Positions 54,996 to 63,338 of a stretch of DNA of 64,000 nt are shown here, piece by piece. Both the position numbers and the translations under genes were made by a program. The notes under the pieces were generated by a model. The model made no database searches. It was not told the origin of the DNA and saw only the letters and a list, made by a program, of their open reading frames with translations. How positions within the stretch are numbered: position 1 is the first letter of the stretch; each line of letters opens with the position of its first letter. Origin of the DNA: Pseudonocardia sp. T1-2H (lineage in GTDB: Bacteria; Actinomycetota; Actinomycetes; Mycobacteriales; Pseudonocardiaceae); contig NZ_JBBPCL010000001.1 of assembly GCF_038039215.1 (NCBI RefSeq), positions 5,890,001 through 5,954,000 on the forward strand, written 5' to 3'.

Positions 54996-56129
54996 GTGAA
55001 CGAACCGGCCACCCTCCTGCACCTGGCCACCCCCGGCGAGTGGCGGGGGTACCTGTCCGCCGGGGCGATCGCCCCGCCCTCGCCGGCCGACGTCGGCTTC
55101 GTCCACCTCTCGACGCACGAGCAGGTCGCGCTCCCCGCGGACCGCCTCTTCCGGGGCCGCCGGGATCTCCTGCTGCTCGCCGTGGACACCGCCGCGATCG
55201 AGGCCGCCGGGATCGAGATCCGGTGGGAGCCGGGGGTTGCGGGGGACCCGGCGTCGATGCGCTTCCCGCACGCCTACGGCGCGGTGCCGACCTCCGCAGT
55301 GCTCGCGGTGCAGACCTTCCGACCCCGGGGCGACGGCGGGTTCGACGCCCCGCCCGCGCCGCCGGAGCGTGCGGACCACGCCGCGCGCCTGCAGGCGTTC
55401 GCGGACTCGATGCCGCGCCGGATCGCGACGACGGAGGTGCCGGTGACCGGGGGCGTGGCCGTCCTGCAGGCGGCCGTGCCGTGGTCGCACGCCTGCAACC
55501 AGCTCCTCGTCGACGACATGACGGCTGCCCAGGACATCCGCGCGGAGGCGGACCGGGTGCTCGGCGGGGCCGGGCGGAGGCACCGCTGCGCAACCCTGCG
55601 CGGCCCCGATCCCGGCCCGGTCGCGCGCGAGCTCGGCCGCAGCGGCTGGTGGGTGCAGCACGAGGTGGTGATGACCCGCCCGCTCGGCGACGGGCCGCTC
55701 GACGACGGGCCCGTCGCGGGACCCGCGACGCTCGCGGAGGTCCGGCAGGTCTGGACGGACGCGTGGCGCACGGATCTGCCCGCGGACGATCCGCAGCGGC
55801 TGCGGCTGCCGGACCGCTACCCCGTCGACGACCAGGGCGTCGACATCCGGTATCTGGCCGTGCGGGACGCCCACGGAGCCGTCGTGGCGGCTGCCGCCTG
55901 CGCGATCGACGGCGCCACGGCCGTGCTCGACGCCGTCGAGACCTCGCCCGCCCACCGCGGGAAGGGATACGGCGACGCGCTGCTCAGGGGCGCGGCCGTC
56001 GTCGCGGAGGCGGCCGGCTGCGACCTGCTCGCGCTCGACGCGCTGGCCGAGGACTGGCCCCGGCACTGGTACGCCCGCCGCGGGTTCACGGTGATCGACG
56101 AGACCTGGGCGGCGGGCCGGCAGGGCTGA
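54996..56129 (+). CDS. DUF952-GNAT acetyltransferase fusion protein
   Basis: A 377-residue two-domain protein. Residues 1-110 form a DUF952 domain: LLHLATPGEWRGYLSAGAIA, then GFVHLSTHEQVALPADRLFR and FPHAYGAVPTSAVLAV. From about residue 250 is a GNAT N-acetyltransferase: IRYLAVRDAHGAVVAAAACA, VETSPAHRGKGYGDALLRGA (the acetyl-CoA loop R/Q-x-x-G-x-G/A) and HWYARRGFTVIDETWAA. The middle ~110 residues resemble an N-terminal GNAT-like half. GTG at 54996 is the family-consistent start. It is divergent from mftA with a ~190-bp shared upstream region and precedes the methanol dehydrogenase gene. Acetyl acceptor unknown. Confidence 0.8.
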   Translation: MNEPATLLHLATPGEWRGYLSAGAIAPPSPADVGFVHLSTHEQVALPADRLFRGRRDLLLLAVDTAAIEAAGIEIRWEPGVAGDPASMRFPHAYGAVPTSAVLAVQTFRPRGDGGFDAPPAPPERADHAARLQAFADSMPRRIATTEVPVTGGVAVLQAAVPWSHACNQLLVDDMTAAQDIRAEADRVLGGAGRRHRCATLRGPDPGPVARELGRSGWWVQHEVVMTRPLGDGPLDDGPVAGPATLAEVRQVWTDAWRTDLPADDPQRLRLPDRYPVDDQGVDIRYLAVRDAHGAVVAAAACAIDGATAVLDAVETSPAHRGKGYGDALLRGAAVVAEAAGCDLLALDALAEDWPRHWYARRGFTVIDETWAAGRQG

Positions 56130-56147
56130 GAGGCGGCTTCGCCGCTC

Positions 56148-56162
56148 GTGCGCGGAAGGTCG
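56148..56162. repeat. Half copy of the 40-bp palindromic repeat
   Basis: GTGCGCGGAAGGTCG preceded by the mini-hairpin GGCGGCTTCGCCGC at 56133-56146. It begins 19 bases after the GNAT stop. The right arm is missing. Confidence 0.6.
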
Positions 56163-56296
56163 CATCCCGCCCTGTCCGACCCGACGGTTTTCGCCCCCAC
56201 CTCTTGACGGTTTCCCGCTCGCGGCACTGTGCGCACGGTCACTGCGGCCATAGCGTCGCCGACGACCGAGATCCACCTGCACCAGAAAGGGCTGCC

Positions 56297-57589
56297 ATGC
56301 AGGTCGACGAGCTGTTGAAGCCGTTCCCGCTCAAGGAGTTCCACCCGTTCCCCAAGGCGCTGATGGGGCCGGGCGCACACGAGATGATCGGGCCGGAGGC
56401 CCTCAAGCTGGGCTTCAAGAAGACGCTCGTGATGACCTCGGGCCTGCGCGGCACCGACATCGTCCACAAGATCGTCGAGTCGATGAAGTACCACGGCCTC
56501 GAGGTCGTGGTCTACGACAAGGTCGAGTCCAACCCCAAGGACTACAACGTCATGGACGCTGTGGGCCTCTACCAGCAGAACAAGTGCGATTCGTTCGTCT
56601 CGATCGGCGGCGGTTCCTCGCACGACGCCTGCAAGGGCGCGCGCGTCTCGGTGGCCCACGACGGCCGCAACGTCAACGAGTTCGAGGGCTTCAACAAGTC
56701 CGAGAACCCGCAGAACCCGCCGCACATCGCGGTCTCCACCACGGCCGGCACCGGCTCGGAGACCTCGTGGGCCTACGTCATCACCGACACCACGACGGAC
56801 CCGGACAACCCGCACAAGTACGTGGCGTTCGACGACGCGTGCGTGACCTCGCTGGCGATCGACGACCCGGTGCTCTACTACGACTGCCCGATCGACTACA
56901 CCGCGCAGTGCGGCTTCGACGTCCTCGCGCACGCCTCCGAGCCCTACGTCTCCCGGCTGAACTTCCAGCCGTCGCTCGGCAACGCGCTGCACGCGGTCAA
57001 GCTGACCGCGCAGAACCTGCGCCAGGCGGTGTGGAACGGCCAGGACCTGGCCGGCCGCGAGGGCATGATGTACGCGCAGTACATCGCCGCCCAGGCGTTC
57101 AACTCCGGCGGCCTCGGGATCATCCACTCGATCAGCCACGCCGTCTCGGCGTTCTACGACACCCACCACGGCCTGAACAACGCCATCGCGCTCCCGCGCG
57201 TCTGGGCGTTCAACATGCCGGTCTGCTACGAGCGCTTCGCCGACATCGCGGAGGCCATGGGCATCGACACCCACGGCATGACCAAGGTGCAGGCCGCCGA
57301 GGCCGCGCTCGCCGCCGCGATCCGGCTGCTGCGCGACGTGGGCATCCCGGAGCGCTTCATCGACGTCACCCAGGACTCCTACTCGAAGAACCGGCTGGGC
57401 CAGGGCCCGACCAAGTTCTACGAGAACGAGAAGACCATCCGCGGCGACGCGGCGGACGTGGACCGCATCACCAACCACGTGCTCGGCGACGCGTGTACCC
57501 CGGGCAACCCCAAGGAGTGCACGTTCGAGACGGTCCGTCCGGTCGTCGACCACTGCATCAACGGCGACCTCGACGACCTGCTCAGCTGA
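56297..57589 (+). CDS. mno: NDMA-dependent methanol dehydrogenase (iron-type nicotinoprotein alcohol dehydrogenase)
   Basis: A 430-residue family III alcohol dehydrogenase with tightly bound NAD, of the actinobacterial Mno/Mdo group (TIGR04266) that needs mycofactocin as external electron acceptor in the cell. It starts LLKPFPLKEFHPFPKALMGP. The NAD loop is FVSIGGGSSHDACKGARVSV, AVSTTAGTGSETSWAYVITD closes over substrate, and metal ligands lie in IDYTAQCGFDVLAHASEPYV, GGLGIIHSISHAVSAFYDTH and HGLNNAIALP. It oxidises methanol or other short alcohols. ATG at 56297 has GAAAGGG upstream. moxR and the VWA gene follow; a perfect 40-bp palindrome lies at its end. The mft cluster is 1.5 kb away. Confidence 0.93.
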   Translation: MQVDELLKPFPLKEFHPFPKALMGPGAHEMIGPEALKLGFKKTLVMTSGLRGTDIVHKIVESMKYHGLEVVVYDKVESNPKDYNVMDAVGLYQQNKCDSFVSIGGGSSHDACKGARVSVAHDGRNVNEFEGFNKSENPQNPPHIAVSTTAGTGSETSWAYVITDTTTDPDNPHKYVAFDDACVTSLAIDDPVLYYDCPIDYTAQCGFDVLAHASEPYVSRLNFQPSLGNALHAVKLTAQNLRQAVWNGQDLAGREGMMYAQYIAAQAFNSGGLGIIHSISHAVSAFYDTHHGLNNAIALPRVWAFNMPVCYERFADIAEAMGIDTHGMTKVQAAEAALAAAIRLLRDVGIPERFIDVTQDSYSKNRLGQGPTKFYENEKTIRGDAADVDRITNHVLGDACTPGNPKECTFETVRPVVDHCINGDLDDLLS

Positions 57590-57593
57590 CCCC

Positions 57594-57633
57594 GTGCGCG
57601 GGAAACCTCGCTGGAACGAGGTTTCCCGCGCAC
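57594..57633. repeat. 40-bp palindromic repeat, copy 4 (perfect hairpin)
   Basis: Arms of 20 bases, 57591-57610 (cccgtgcgcgggaaacctcg) and 57617-57636 on the other strand, pair perfectly around a six-base loop (ctggaa). It begins five bases after the methanol dehydrogenase stop and would make a strong terminator or 3'-end stabiliser. Confidence 0.95.
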
Positions 57634-57771
57634 GGGTCCGATCGACCAGCACGGACATCACACAGCTCAGCGGGCCCATCCCGGCTCCCTGGTTCACACT
57701 GGGAGCGATGGGCCCGCTCGCTGCGTGCCTGCCGCGGCCCGCCGCAGAGGCCGCGCGGAAGGAGCACTTGC

Positions 57772-58986
57772 GTGACCGACGCCGTGACCGCCACCGAGAA
57801 CCCCGACCCTCCCTTCGAGTCGGTCCAGGAGGTCGTCGACGCGCTGCGCGAGCAGGGCTACATCGCCGACACCCGCCTCGCCACGACCGTCTTCCTGCTG
57901 ACCCGCCTGGACAAGCCGCTCCTGCTGGAGGGCCCCGCCGGCGTCGGCAAGACCGAGCTCGCGAAGATGCTGGCGCTCGCCACGGGCCGCCGCCTGCTTC
58001 GCCTGCAGTGCTACGAGGGCCAGGACGAGACCAAGGCCCTGTACGAGTGGGACTACGGCAAGCAGCTCATGTACACCCAGATCCTGCGGGAGAAGATCGG
58101 GCAGGTCGTCGAGGACGCCCCCGACCTGCACACCGCGGTCGAGCGGATCGGGGAGAACGAGAGCGTCTTCTTCTCCGAGCGCTTCCTCGCCCCGCGCCCG
58201 CTGCTCGAGGCGATCCGCTCCGAGCAGCCCGTCGTGCTGCTGATCGACGAGGTCGACCGCGCCGACGAAGCGCTGGAGGCCGTGCTGCTGGAGACCCTCG
58301 GCGAGTTCCAGATCTCCGTGCCCGAGGTGGGCACGTTCACCGCGAAGCAGAAGCCGTACGTGCTGCTGACCTCGAACAACACCCGGGACCTGGCCGCCGC
58401 CCTCAAGCGCCGCTGCCTGCACCTCTTCCTGGACTACCCGGCCGCCGAGCGCGAGCTGGAGATCGTCCGGTCGAAGAAGACGGGGCTGGCCGACGCGCTG
58501 GCCGAGGAGCTGGTCGACGTCGTGCGCGGGCTGCGCGAGCTCGAGCTGCGCAAGGCGCCGAGCATCTCCGAGACGATCGACTGGGCGCGCACGCTCGCGG
58601 TCCTGGGCGTCGACGAGCTCAACGCGCAGGTGCTCTCGGACACCGTGAGCGTCGTCGTCAAGTACGACAAGGACGTCCGGAAGGCGCTCGACGCGCTGCC
58701 CCGGCTCGTGGACCCGAACGCGACGATCGAGGAGCCGGGTCACGGCCACGGACACGGACATGGGCACGGCCACGGCTCGGACCACACGCACGACGACGAC
58801 GGTGACGTCGACGGCCGCGCGAAGCGAGCGGGCAAGGACACCGCAGGCCGGCACGGCGAGGGCGCCTACGGGACCCCGACCTACGCCAAGGGCACCGAGA
58901 AGGACCCCGGCCCCGCCACGCCGCGCAGCGTCACACCGGGTCAGGGCAGCCGCTCGTTCGGGCTCGGCCGCAAGCGGGCGTTGTAA
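57772..58986 (+). CDS. MoxR-family AAA+ ATPase with histidine-glycine tail
   Basis: A 404-residue AAA+ ATPase. Walker A is LEGPAGVGKTELAKM (about residues 52-66), Walker B VVLLIDEVDRADEALEAVLL (about 154-173), the sensor-1 segment TSNNTRDLAAALKRRCLHLF, and sensor 2 lies in KAPSISETIDWARTLAVLGV. After about residue 320 comes a tail not usual in MoxR: repeated Gly-His (HGHGHGHGHGHG), then SDHTHDDDGD and a long polar stretch. MoxR proteins remodel metalloenzymes or insert metals (CoxD, NorQ, CbbQ). With the next gene it forms the standard MoxR-VWA pair. GTG at 57772 has AAGGAG upstream. The likely client is the methanol dehydrogenase or the cox enzyme (inference). Confidence 0.88.
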   Translation: MTDAVTATENPDPPFESVQEVVDALREQGYIADTRLATTVFLLTRLDKPLLLEGPAGVGKTELAKMLALATGRRLLRLQCYEGQDETKALYEWDYGKQLMYTQILREKIGQVVEDAPDLHTAVERIGENESVFFSERFLAPRPLLEAIRSEQPVVLLIDEVDRADEALEAVLLETLGEFQISVPEVGTFTAKQKPYVLLTSNNTRDLAAALKRRCLHLFLDYPAAERELEIVRSKKTGLADALAEELVDVVRGLRELELRKAPSISETIDWARTLAVLGVDELNAQVLSDTVSVVVKYDKDVRKALDALPRLVDPNATIEEPGHGHGHGHGHGHGSDHTHDDDGDVDGRAKRAGKDTAGRHGEGAYGTPTYAKGTEKDPGPATPRSVTPGQGSRSFGLGRKRAL

Positions 58987-58989
58987 GCG

Positions 58990-60531
58990 ATGGAGGCCAC
59001 GATCCACCGCTTCGTGCGGCTGCTGCGGATCCGCGGCGTGCGGATCTCGGTCTCCGAGGCCCTCGACGCGATGCGCTGCGCCGCCCAGCCGGGTGTGCTG
59101 GCGGACAAGACCGTCATGAAGGAGGCGCTGCGGGTCGCGCTGGTCAAGGACCGGCGGGACGAGGCCACGTACTCCGAGGTGTTCGACCTGTTCTTCGCCC
59201 TGGTCAAGGTGGGCGAGCAGGAGACCGGGCACGGCCACGGGCACGGCCACGGGGACATGACCGACGAGGGCGCGCTGGAGGACTTCACGCTCTCCGAGGA
59301 CCCCAGCGAGACCCCGCAGCAGGGCCACGAGCACGGCAAGCCCGTGGACATCCGGGACTTCTTCGACCCGGACGACCTGGCGCAGCAGTACAACCTGCAC
59401 CAGGAGGCCAACAAGATCGACCTGGCCGCGATGACCGAGGAGATCGTCTTCTCCAAGGACAACCAGCAGACCCAGGCGGCCGAGGGCAACCGGGTCCAGA
59501 TCGAGACGGACCGGCTCTCCGGCGCGGGCATGCCCGGGGACATCTCGACGGCCACCGGCACGAAGGTCGACGCCGACCTCTCCGTCGCGGAGCAGGAGGC
59601 CCTGCTGGGCTGGCTGACCGCGGCGGAGGAGGACGCCCGGGCCGAGGCCGGCACCGAGGACGACGCGGCGGCGCTGCGGCGCAGGCTCGCGGGCGTCCTG
59701 ACGAACCTGCCCGAGGCGATCAAGAAGCATCTCGAGGCGCTGATGGAGATCGAGCAGCGCATCGTCGACGGCGGGGAGGGCGAGGGGCGCGTCGCCGAGG
59801 TGGACCGGGCCACCGAGACCGAGCGGATGCAGCTCGAGGACTCGCTGCGCCGCCTCGCCAAGACCCTGCACGGCGCGCTCACGCACCGGCGCCGGGTCTC
59901 GCCGCAGGGCCGGATCGACTCGGGCCGCACGATGCGCCGCAACATGCGTTACGACGGCGTCCCGTTCAACCCGGTCACCGTGAAGCGGCAGGAGGACAAG
60001 CCGCGGCTGGTCATCCTGGCGGACGTCTCGCTGTCCGTCCGGGCCACGGCGCGCTTCACCCTGCACCTCGTGCACGGCCTGCAGGACCTGTTCGGGCAGG
60101 TGCGCTCGTTCGCGTTCGTGGACGAGATCGCCGAGATCACGGAACTGTTCGCGGACCATCCGGTGGAGCACGCGCTCGGCCTGGTGTTCGGCGGGGACGT
60201 GATCGACGTCGACGCGAACTCGAACTACGGGCTCGCGTTCGGGCAGTTCCTGGAGGAGCACGGCTCGGCGGTCACCCGCCGCTCGACGGTGCTGGTCCTG
60301 GGCGACGGGCGTGGCAACGGGAACGACCCGAACATGGAGGCGTTCGTCGAGATCACGCGCCGGGCGCGGGAGACGATTTGGCTGACGCCCGAGCCGCGCT
60401 ACTCCTGGGGCCTGGGCCGTTGCGACCTGCCCGCGTACGCGGAGCACTGCGACCGGGTCCGGGTCGTCCGGGACCTGACCGGCCTGGAGACGACCGCGAA
60501 CGAGATGAGCGGCGAGCTGATCGGCCGCTGA
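58990..60531 (+). CDS. VWA-domain (CoxE-like) protein with histidine-glycine insert
   Basis: A 513-residue partner of MoxR ATPases. The first ~75 residues form a helical CoxE-type head (RFVRLLRIRGVRISVSEALD). Then comes an insert, TGHGHGHGHGDMT (about residues 78-90) and QQGHEHGK. The von Willebrand A domain follows from about residue 335, with the MIDAS metal site DVSLSVR, and the RRNMRYDGVPFNPVTVKRQE arm ahead of it. ATG at 58990 is three bases after the MoxR stop. Sharing a Gly-His tract with the neighbour suggests both handle the same metal (inference). Confidence 0.88.
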   Translation: MEATIHRFVRLLRIRGVRISVSEALDAMRCAAQPGVLADKTVMKEALRVALVKDRRDEATYSEVFDLFFALVKVGEQETGHGHGHGHGDMTDEGALEDFTLSEDPSETPQQGHEHGKPVDIRDFFDPDDLAQQYNLHQEANKIDLAAMTEEIVFSKDNQQTQAAEGNRVQIETDRLSGAGMPGDISTATGTKVDADLSVAEQEALLGWLTAAEEDARAEAGTEDDAAALRRRLAGVLTNLPEAIKKHLEALMEIEQRIVDGGEGEGRVAEVDRATETERMQLEDSLRRLAKTLHGALTHRRRVSPQGRIDSGRTMRRNMRYDGVPFNPVTVKRQEDKPRLVILADVSLSVRATARFTLHLVHGLQDLFGQVRSFAFVDEIAEITELFADHPVEHALGLVFGGDVIDVDANSNYGLAFGQFLEEHGSAVTRRSTVLVLGDGRGNGNDPNMEAFVEITRRARETIWLTPEPRYSWGLGRCDLPAYAEHCDRVRVVRDLTGLETTANEMSGELIGR

Positions 60532-60537
60532 CGGCTC

Positions 60538-60577
60538 GTGCGCGGAAATCGTCGCCCGGGCAACGGTTTCCGCGCAC
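60538..60577. repeat. 40-bp palindromic repeat, copy 5
   Basis: Left arm GTGCGCGGAAATCGTCGCC and right arm GGCAACGGTTTCCGCGCAC. It begins seven bases after the VWA gene's stop and separates it from the convergent siderophore-binding gene. Confidence 0.9.
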
Positions 60578-60594
60578 GGGCGGCGCCAGCCGCA

Positions 60595-61521
60595 TCAGAG
60601 CTCCTGCAGCACGAGGTTCGCGGCGATCGGCCCGATCCCGAGGTACCAGAGGTCGTCGGACACCGCCCGCGCCCGGCCCTCCGCGACCGCGGGGACGCTC
60701 TGCCACAGCGGGCCGCCGGTCACGGCGGCCTGGGCCGCGCCGCCCTGCTCGCCGTACGCGCCGTAGAAGAGCCGGTCGGCGTCGGCCTGCCCGATCTGCT
60801 CCTGGCTGACCTCGACGAACGTCGTGTCCGCCTGCTGCGCGGCCGGGCGGGCGAACCCGGCGTCGGCGAGGACGGTGCCGATGAACGAACCCGCGCCGTA
60901 GAGCCGGACGGTGCCGCCGACGAAGCGGACCATGCTCACCTCGACCTGTGCCGGATCGCCGTAGCGGGCCCCGGCGGCGCGGGCCGCGTCCTCGTACTCG
61001 GCGAGCACCCGGGCCGCCTCCTGCGGTCTGCCGAGCGCCTCGCCCGCGAGCCGGAGATTGTCCTTCCAGGCCACGCCGACCCTCTCCGCGAAGACCGTCG
61101 GGGCGATCTGCGACAGCGCGCCGTAGAGCGCCTCGTGGCGGACCTTGTTCGAGAGGATGAGGTCCGGGCGCAACGCCGCGATCTGCTCCAGGTTCGGCTC
61201 GCCGATGGTGCCGACGACCGCCACGTCCCGCGTGCGGTCGGCCAGGTAGGACTGCAGCCTCCCGGAGCCGTCCGCGGCCACCGCGCCGACAGGGGTGACG
61301 CCCAGGGCGAGCACCGAGTCCAGCTCGCCGCTGTCGAGGACGACGACCCGCTCCGGCGGGCCGGCGATCTCGGTCGTGCCCATCGCGTGGGACACGGTGC
61401 GCGTCCCGCCGCCGTCCGCCGGGGCGGCGTCGTCGGTCGTACCGCACGCGGCCACGGTCACTGCCGCCACGCCGGCCACGGCGATCCGGGCGGCGGTCCG
61501 GAACAGGCGAGATCGGGACAT
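60595..61521 (-). CDS. Iron-siderophore ABC transporter substrate-binding lipoprotein
   Basis: A 308-residue FecB/FepB-type binding lipoprotein. A signal peptide ends at VAAVTVAACGTTDD (lipobox cysteine about residue 26). Two class III periplasmic-binding lobes carry PERVVVLDSGELDSVLALGV, LIALRPDLIL-type EQIAALRPDLILSNK, and RFVGGTVRLYGAGSFIGTVL. It would deliver a ferric siderophore to a permease encoded elsewhere. An IdeR/DtxR-type box lies 28 bases ahead of the ATG at 61521, so it should be turned on by iron shortage. No permease or ATPase genes adjoin it. Confidence 0.9.
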   Translation of the reverse strand: MSRSRLFRTAARIAVAGVAAVTVAACGTTDDAAPADGGGTRTVSHAMGTTEIAGPPERVVVLDSGELDSVLALGVTPVGAVAADGSGRLQSYLADRTRDVAVVGTIGEPNLEQIAALRPDLILSNKVRHEALYGALSQIAPTVFAERVGVAWKDNLRLAGEALGRPQEAARVLAEYEDAARAAGARYGDPAQVEVSMVRFVGGTVRLYGAGSFIGTVLADAGFARPAAQQADTTFVEVSQEQIGQADADRLFYGAYGEQGGAAQAAVTGGPLWQSVPAVAEGRARAVSDDLWYLGIGPIAANLVLQEL

Positions 61522-61548
61522 GCTTCTCCTCGGCTCGAGCTCACTCAG

Positions 61549-61567
61549 CCAGGTGAGCCTAGCCTAA
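61549..61567 (-). promoter_or_regulatory. IdeR/DtxR iron box
   Basis: On the minus strand TTAGGCTAGGCTCACCTGG matches the remembered consensus TTAGGTTAGGCTAACCTAA at 15 of 19 positions. It is placed upstream of the siderophore-binding gene, where an iron-loaded repressor would block transcription. Confidence 0.75.
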
Positions 61568-61785
61568 GGATGCGTCCGGCCGGGGGCTCCGGGACCGTCG
61601 TCACGAGGCGGGCCCGGCCCGCGGTGGGGCGGCGCGAGGAGCGTGCGGCCCTGCCCGGTCGGACGGTTTCCCCGCTGCCGCCGGACGGTTGTCACCGGGA
61701 AACCTCCTCACCGGGAGCGCCGCTCCCTAGCGTCGGCACCGGGAGCCCGCGAGGCAGGCCGTGTGCCGAGGCAGGGAGTGTGCCG

Positions 61786-62490
61786 ATGATCCGACTCGAC
61801 CGCCTGGACAACGACCTGGCGGGCTGGCTGGACCGCACCCTGGTGCAGCCCGGGCTGCTGCCGGCGGACCGGTTCGAGGAGGCGTTCGTCGCCGTCGTCC
61901 GTTCCGCCGCCGGGGATCCCGACGACGCGTGGCTCGCGTTCTACCGCAACACCCTCGCCGCGCTGCACGGCGAGGTCCGTCCCGGCGGCACCAACGCGGA
62001 GCTCCAGCCCGTACACGAGCGGGCCGCGGAGCTCGCCGTCGGGCCCGAGGTGCTCGAGCTGGGCAGCTGCTTCGGCTTCCTGGCCCTGCGCCTCGCCGCC
62101 GCCGGGCACCGGGTGACGGCGACGGACCTCACGGACGGCACCGTCGATCTGCTGGCCCGCATGGCCCCGCGGCTCGGCCTCGCCCTGGACACGATGGTCG
62201 CCGACGCCCGGGCCGTGCCACTCCCGGACGCCTCGGCGGACACCGTCTTCGCGGTGCACCTGCTCGAGCACCTGCCGGCCGAGGAGGACAAGGCCGTGCT
62301 GGCCGAGATGCTGCGCCTGGCGCGCCGGCGGGTGGTCGTCGCGGTGCCGTTCGAGGAGGTGCCGAACGAGACCTGGGGCCACCTCCGCAGGTTCGACGAG
62401 TCCGTACTCGCGGAGCTGGGCGACGCGACCGGTTTGCCGTACACGGTGAGCACGCACCACGGCGGCTGGCTGGTGATCGACCCCGGCTGA
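61786..62490 (+). CDS. Class I SAM-dependent methyltransferase, probable mycofactocin-oligosaccharide methyltransferase
   Basis: A 234-residue methyltransferase. The SAM-binding motif I is VLELGSCFGFLALRLAAAGH (about residues 88-107), with TATDLTDGTVDLLARM, an acidic motif II, and TVFAVHLLEHLPAEEDKAVL. Its helical head (DNDLAGWLDRTLVQPGLLPA) and proximity to mycofactocin genes and a methanol dehydrogenase resemble MftM, which methylates a glucose of the mycofactocin chain. That assignment is a recollection of the family and is not certain. ATG at 61786 follows GCAGGGAG. The siderophore-binding gene is divergent from it. Confidence 0.6.
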   Translation: MIRLDRLDNDLAGWLDRTLVQPGLLPADRFEEAFVAVVRSAAGDPDDAWLAFYRNTLAALHGEVRPGGTNAELQPVHERAAELAVGPEVLELGSCFGFLALRLAAAGHRVTATDLTDGTVDLLARMAPRLGLALDTMVADARAVPLPDASADTVFAVHLLEHLPAEEDKAVLAEMLRLARRRVVVAVPFEEVPNETWGHLRRFDESVLAELGDATGLPYTVSTHHGGWLVIDPG

Positions 62491-62545
62491 GCGCGGTCGC
62501 GCAGGCCGCCGCCCGGACGCCGGCTCGGCGTCCGGGCGAGCGTGC

Positions 62546-63166
62546 TCAGACCAGCTCGGGCACCCGCAGGTGCGCCAGGGCCAGCTCGAACTCGGCGACC
62601 TCAAGGACCTCGCCGCCCAGCTCGGCCGTGACGTTCGCGCGCATCCGCTCGGCCTCGTCACTGCTCGCCGCCATGGCGTCGGCGCTGTCGAAGGTCACCG
62701 ACGAGACGGTGATGCCCTCGGCGCGGTCCATCAGCAGGCTCGCGCTGCAGAAGCCGTCCATCCGCTCCATCGCCGGCAGCAGCGACTGCCGATACATGTC
62801 CAGCCCGCGGTCCATCGTGGCGGGATCGAAGCGCAGCCAGGTCACCCGCACGCAGGCGCCGGGTGAGCTGTTGTGGGCGCGGTGCAGCACCCCGATCTCC
62901 CACTCGTCGACCTGTGCGCGGCCGCCCAGCACGTCGGCCACCCGGTCGCGCAGCGGGCGGACCATGCCCTCGGAGTCCCGCATGGCCTCCATCGACTCCC
63001 AGGCCGTCGTCGCGATACACCGGCCCGAGTCGCGGTCGACGATCATCGACATGCCGATGCAGCCGGGGGTGTCGAGCACCGCGGGCAGGACCTCGTCGCG
63101 GGCCAGCGCGACGCCACGGTCGAGGTTCTCCGGGTGGGCGAGGATCGTGGTGGAACGTGCGTACAC
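62546..63166 (-). CDS. Double ABM-type (antibiotic biosynthesis monooxygenase fold) protein
   Basis: A 206-residue protein of two dimeric alpha-beta barrel (ABM) repeats. The first (about 1-95) begins VYARSTTILAHPENLDRGVA and includes CIGMSMIVDRDSGRCIATTA. The second (about 105-200) includes RVTWLRFDPATMDRGLDMYR and FCSASLLMDRAEGITVSSVT. Such proteins may be cofactor-free oxygenases or stress-related; no activity is assigned. GTG at 63166 is chosen for its strong site, GGAAGGAGG. It is transcribed with or downstream of the second coxM, 172 bp away, across an inverted repeat. Confidence 0.8.
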   Translation of the reverse strand: MYARSTTILAHPENLDRGVALARDEVLPAVLDTPGCIGMSMIVDRDSGRCIATTAWESMEAMRDSEGMVRPLRDRVADVLGGRAQVDEWEIGVLHRAHNSSPGACVRVTWLRFDPATMDRGLDMYRQSLLPAMERMDGFCSASLLMDRAEGITVSSVTFDSADAMAASSDEAERMRANVTAELGGEVLEVAEFELALAHLRVPELV

Positions 63167-63277
63167 GGGCCACCTCCTTCCGACGGGGGCGGCACCCCGA
63201 CGGCGCCGCCGGCCGTCGGACAGGGTTCTCCTCCCGGCCCGGGAGGGCAATGCGCCGTTCGCGGAGTGGTCCCGGAC

Positions 63278-63324
63278 GCACGAACGGCACTCCCGCTCGG
63301 TAGGGGCGAAAGTGCCGTTCGTGC
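63278..63324. terminator. 14-bp inverted repeat downstream of the second coxM
   Basis: GCACGAACGGCACT (63278-63291) and AGTGCCGTTCGTGC (63311-63324) are perfect arms with a 19-base loop, lying just after the stop of the gene ending at 63339. The arm GTGCCGTTCGTGC recurs singly at 25693-25705 and may belong to a second dispersed repeat family. Confidence 0.55.
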
Positions 63325-63338
63325 AGAAAGGGCGGGAG

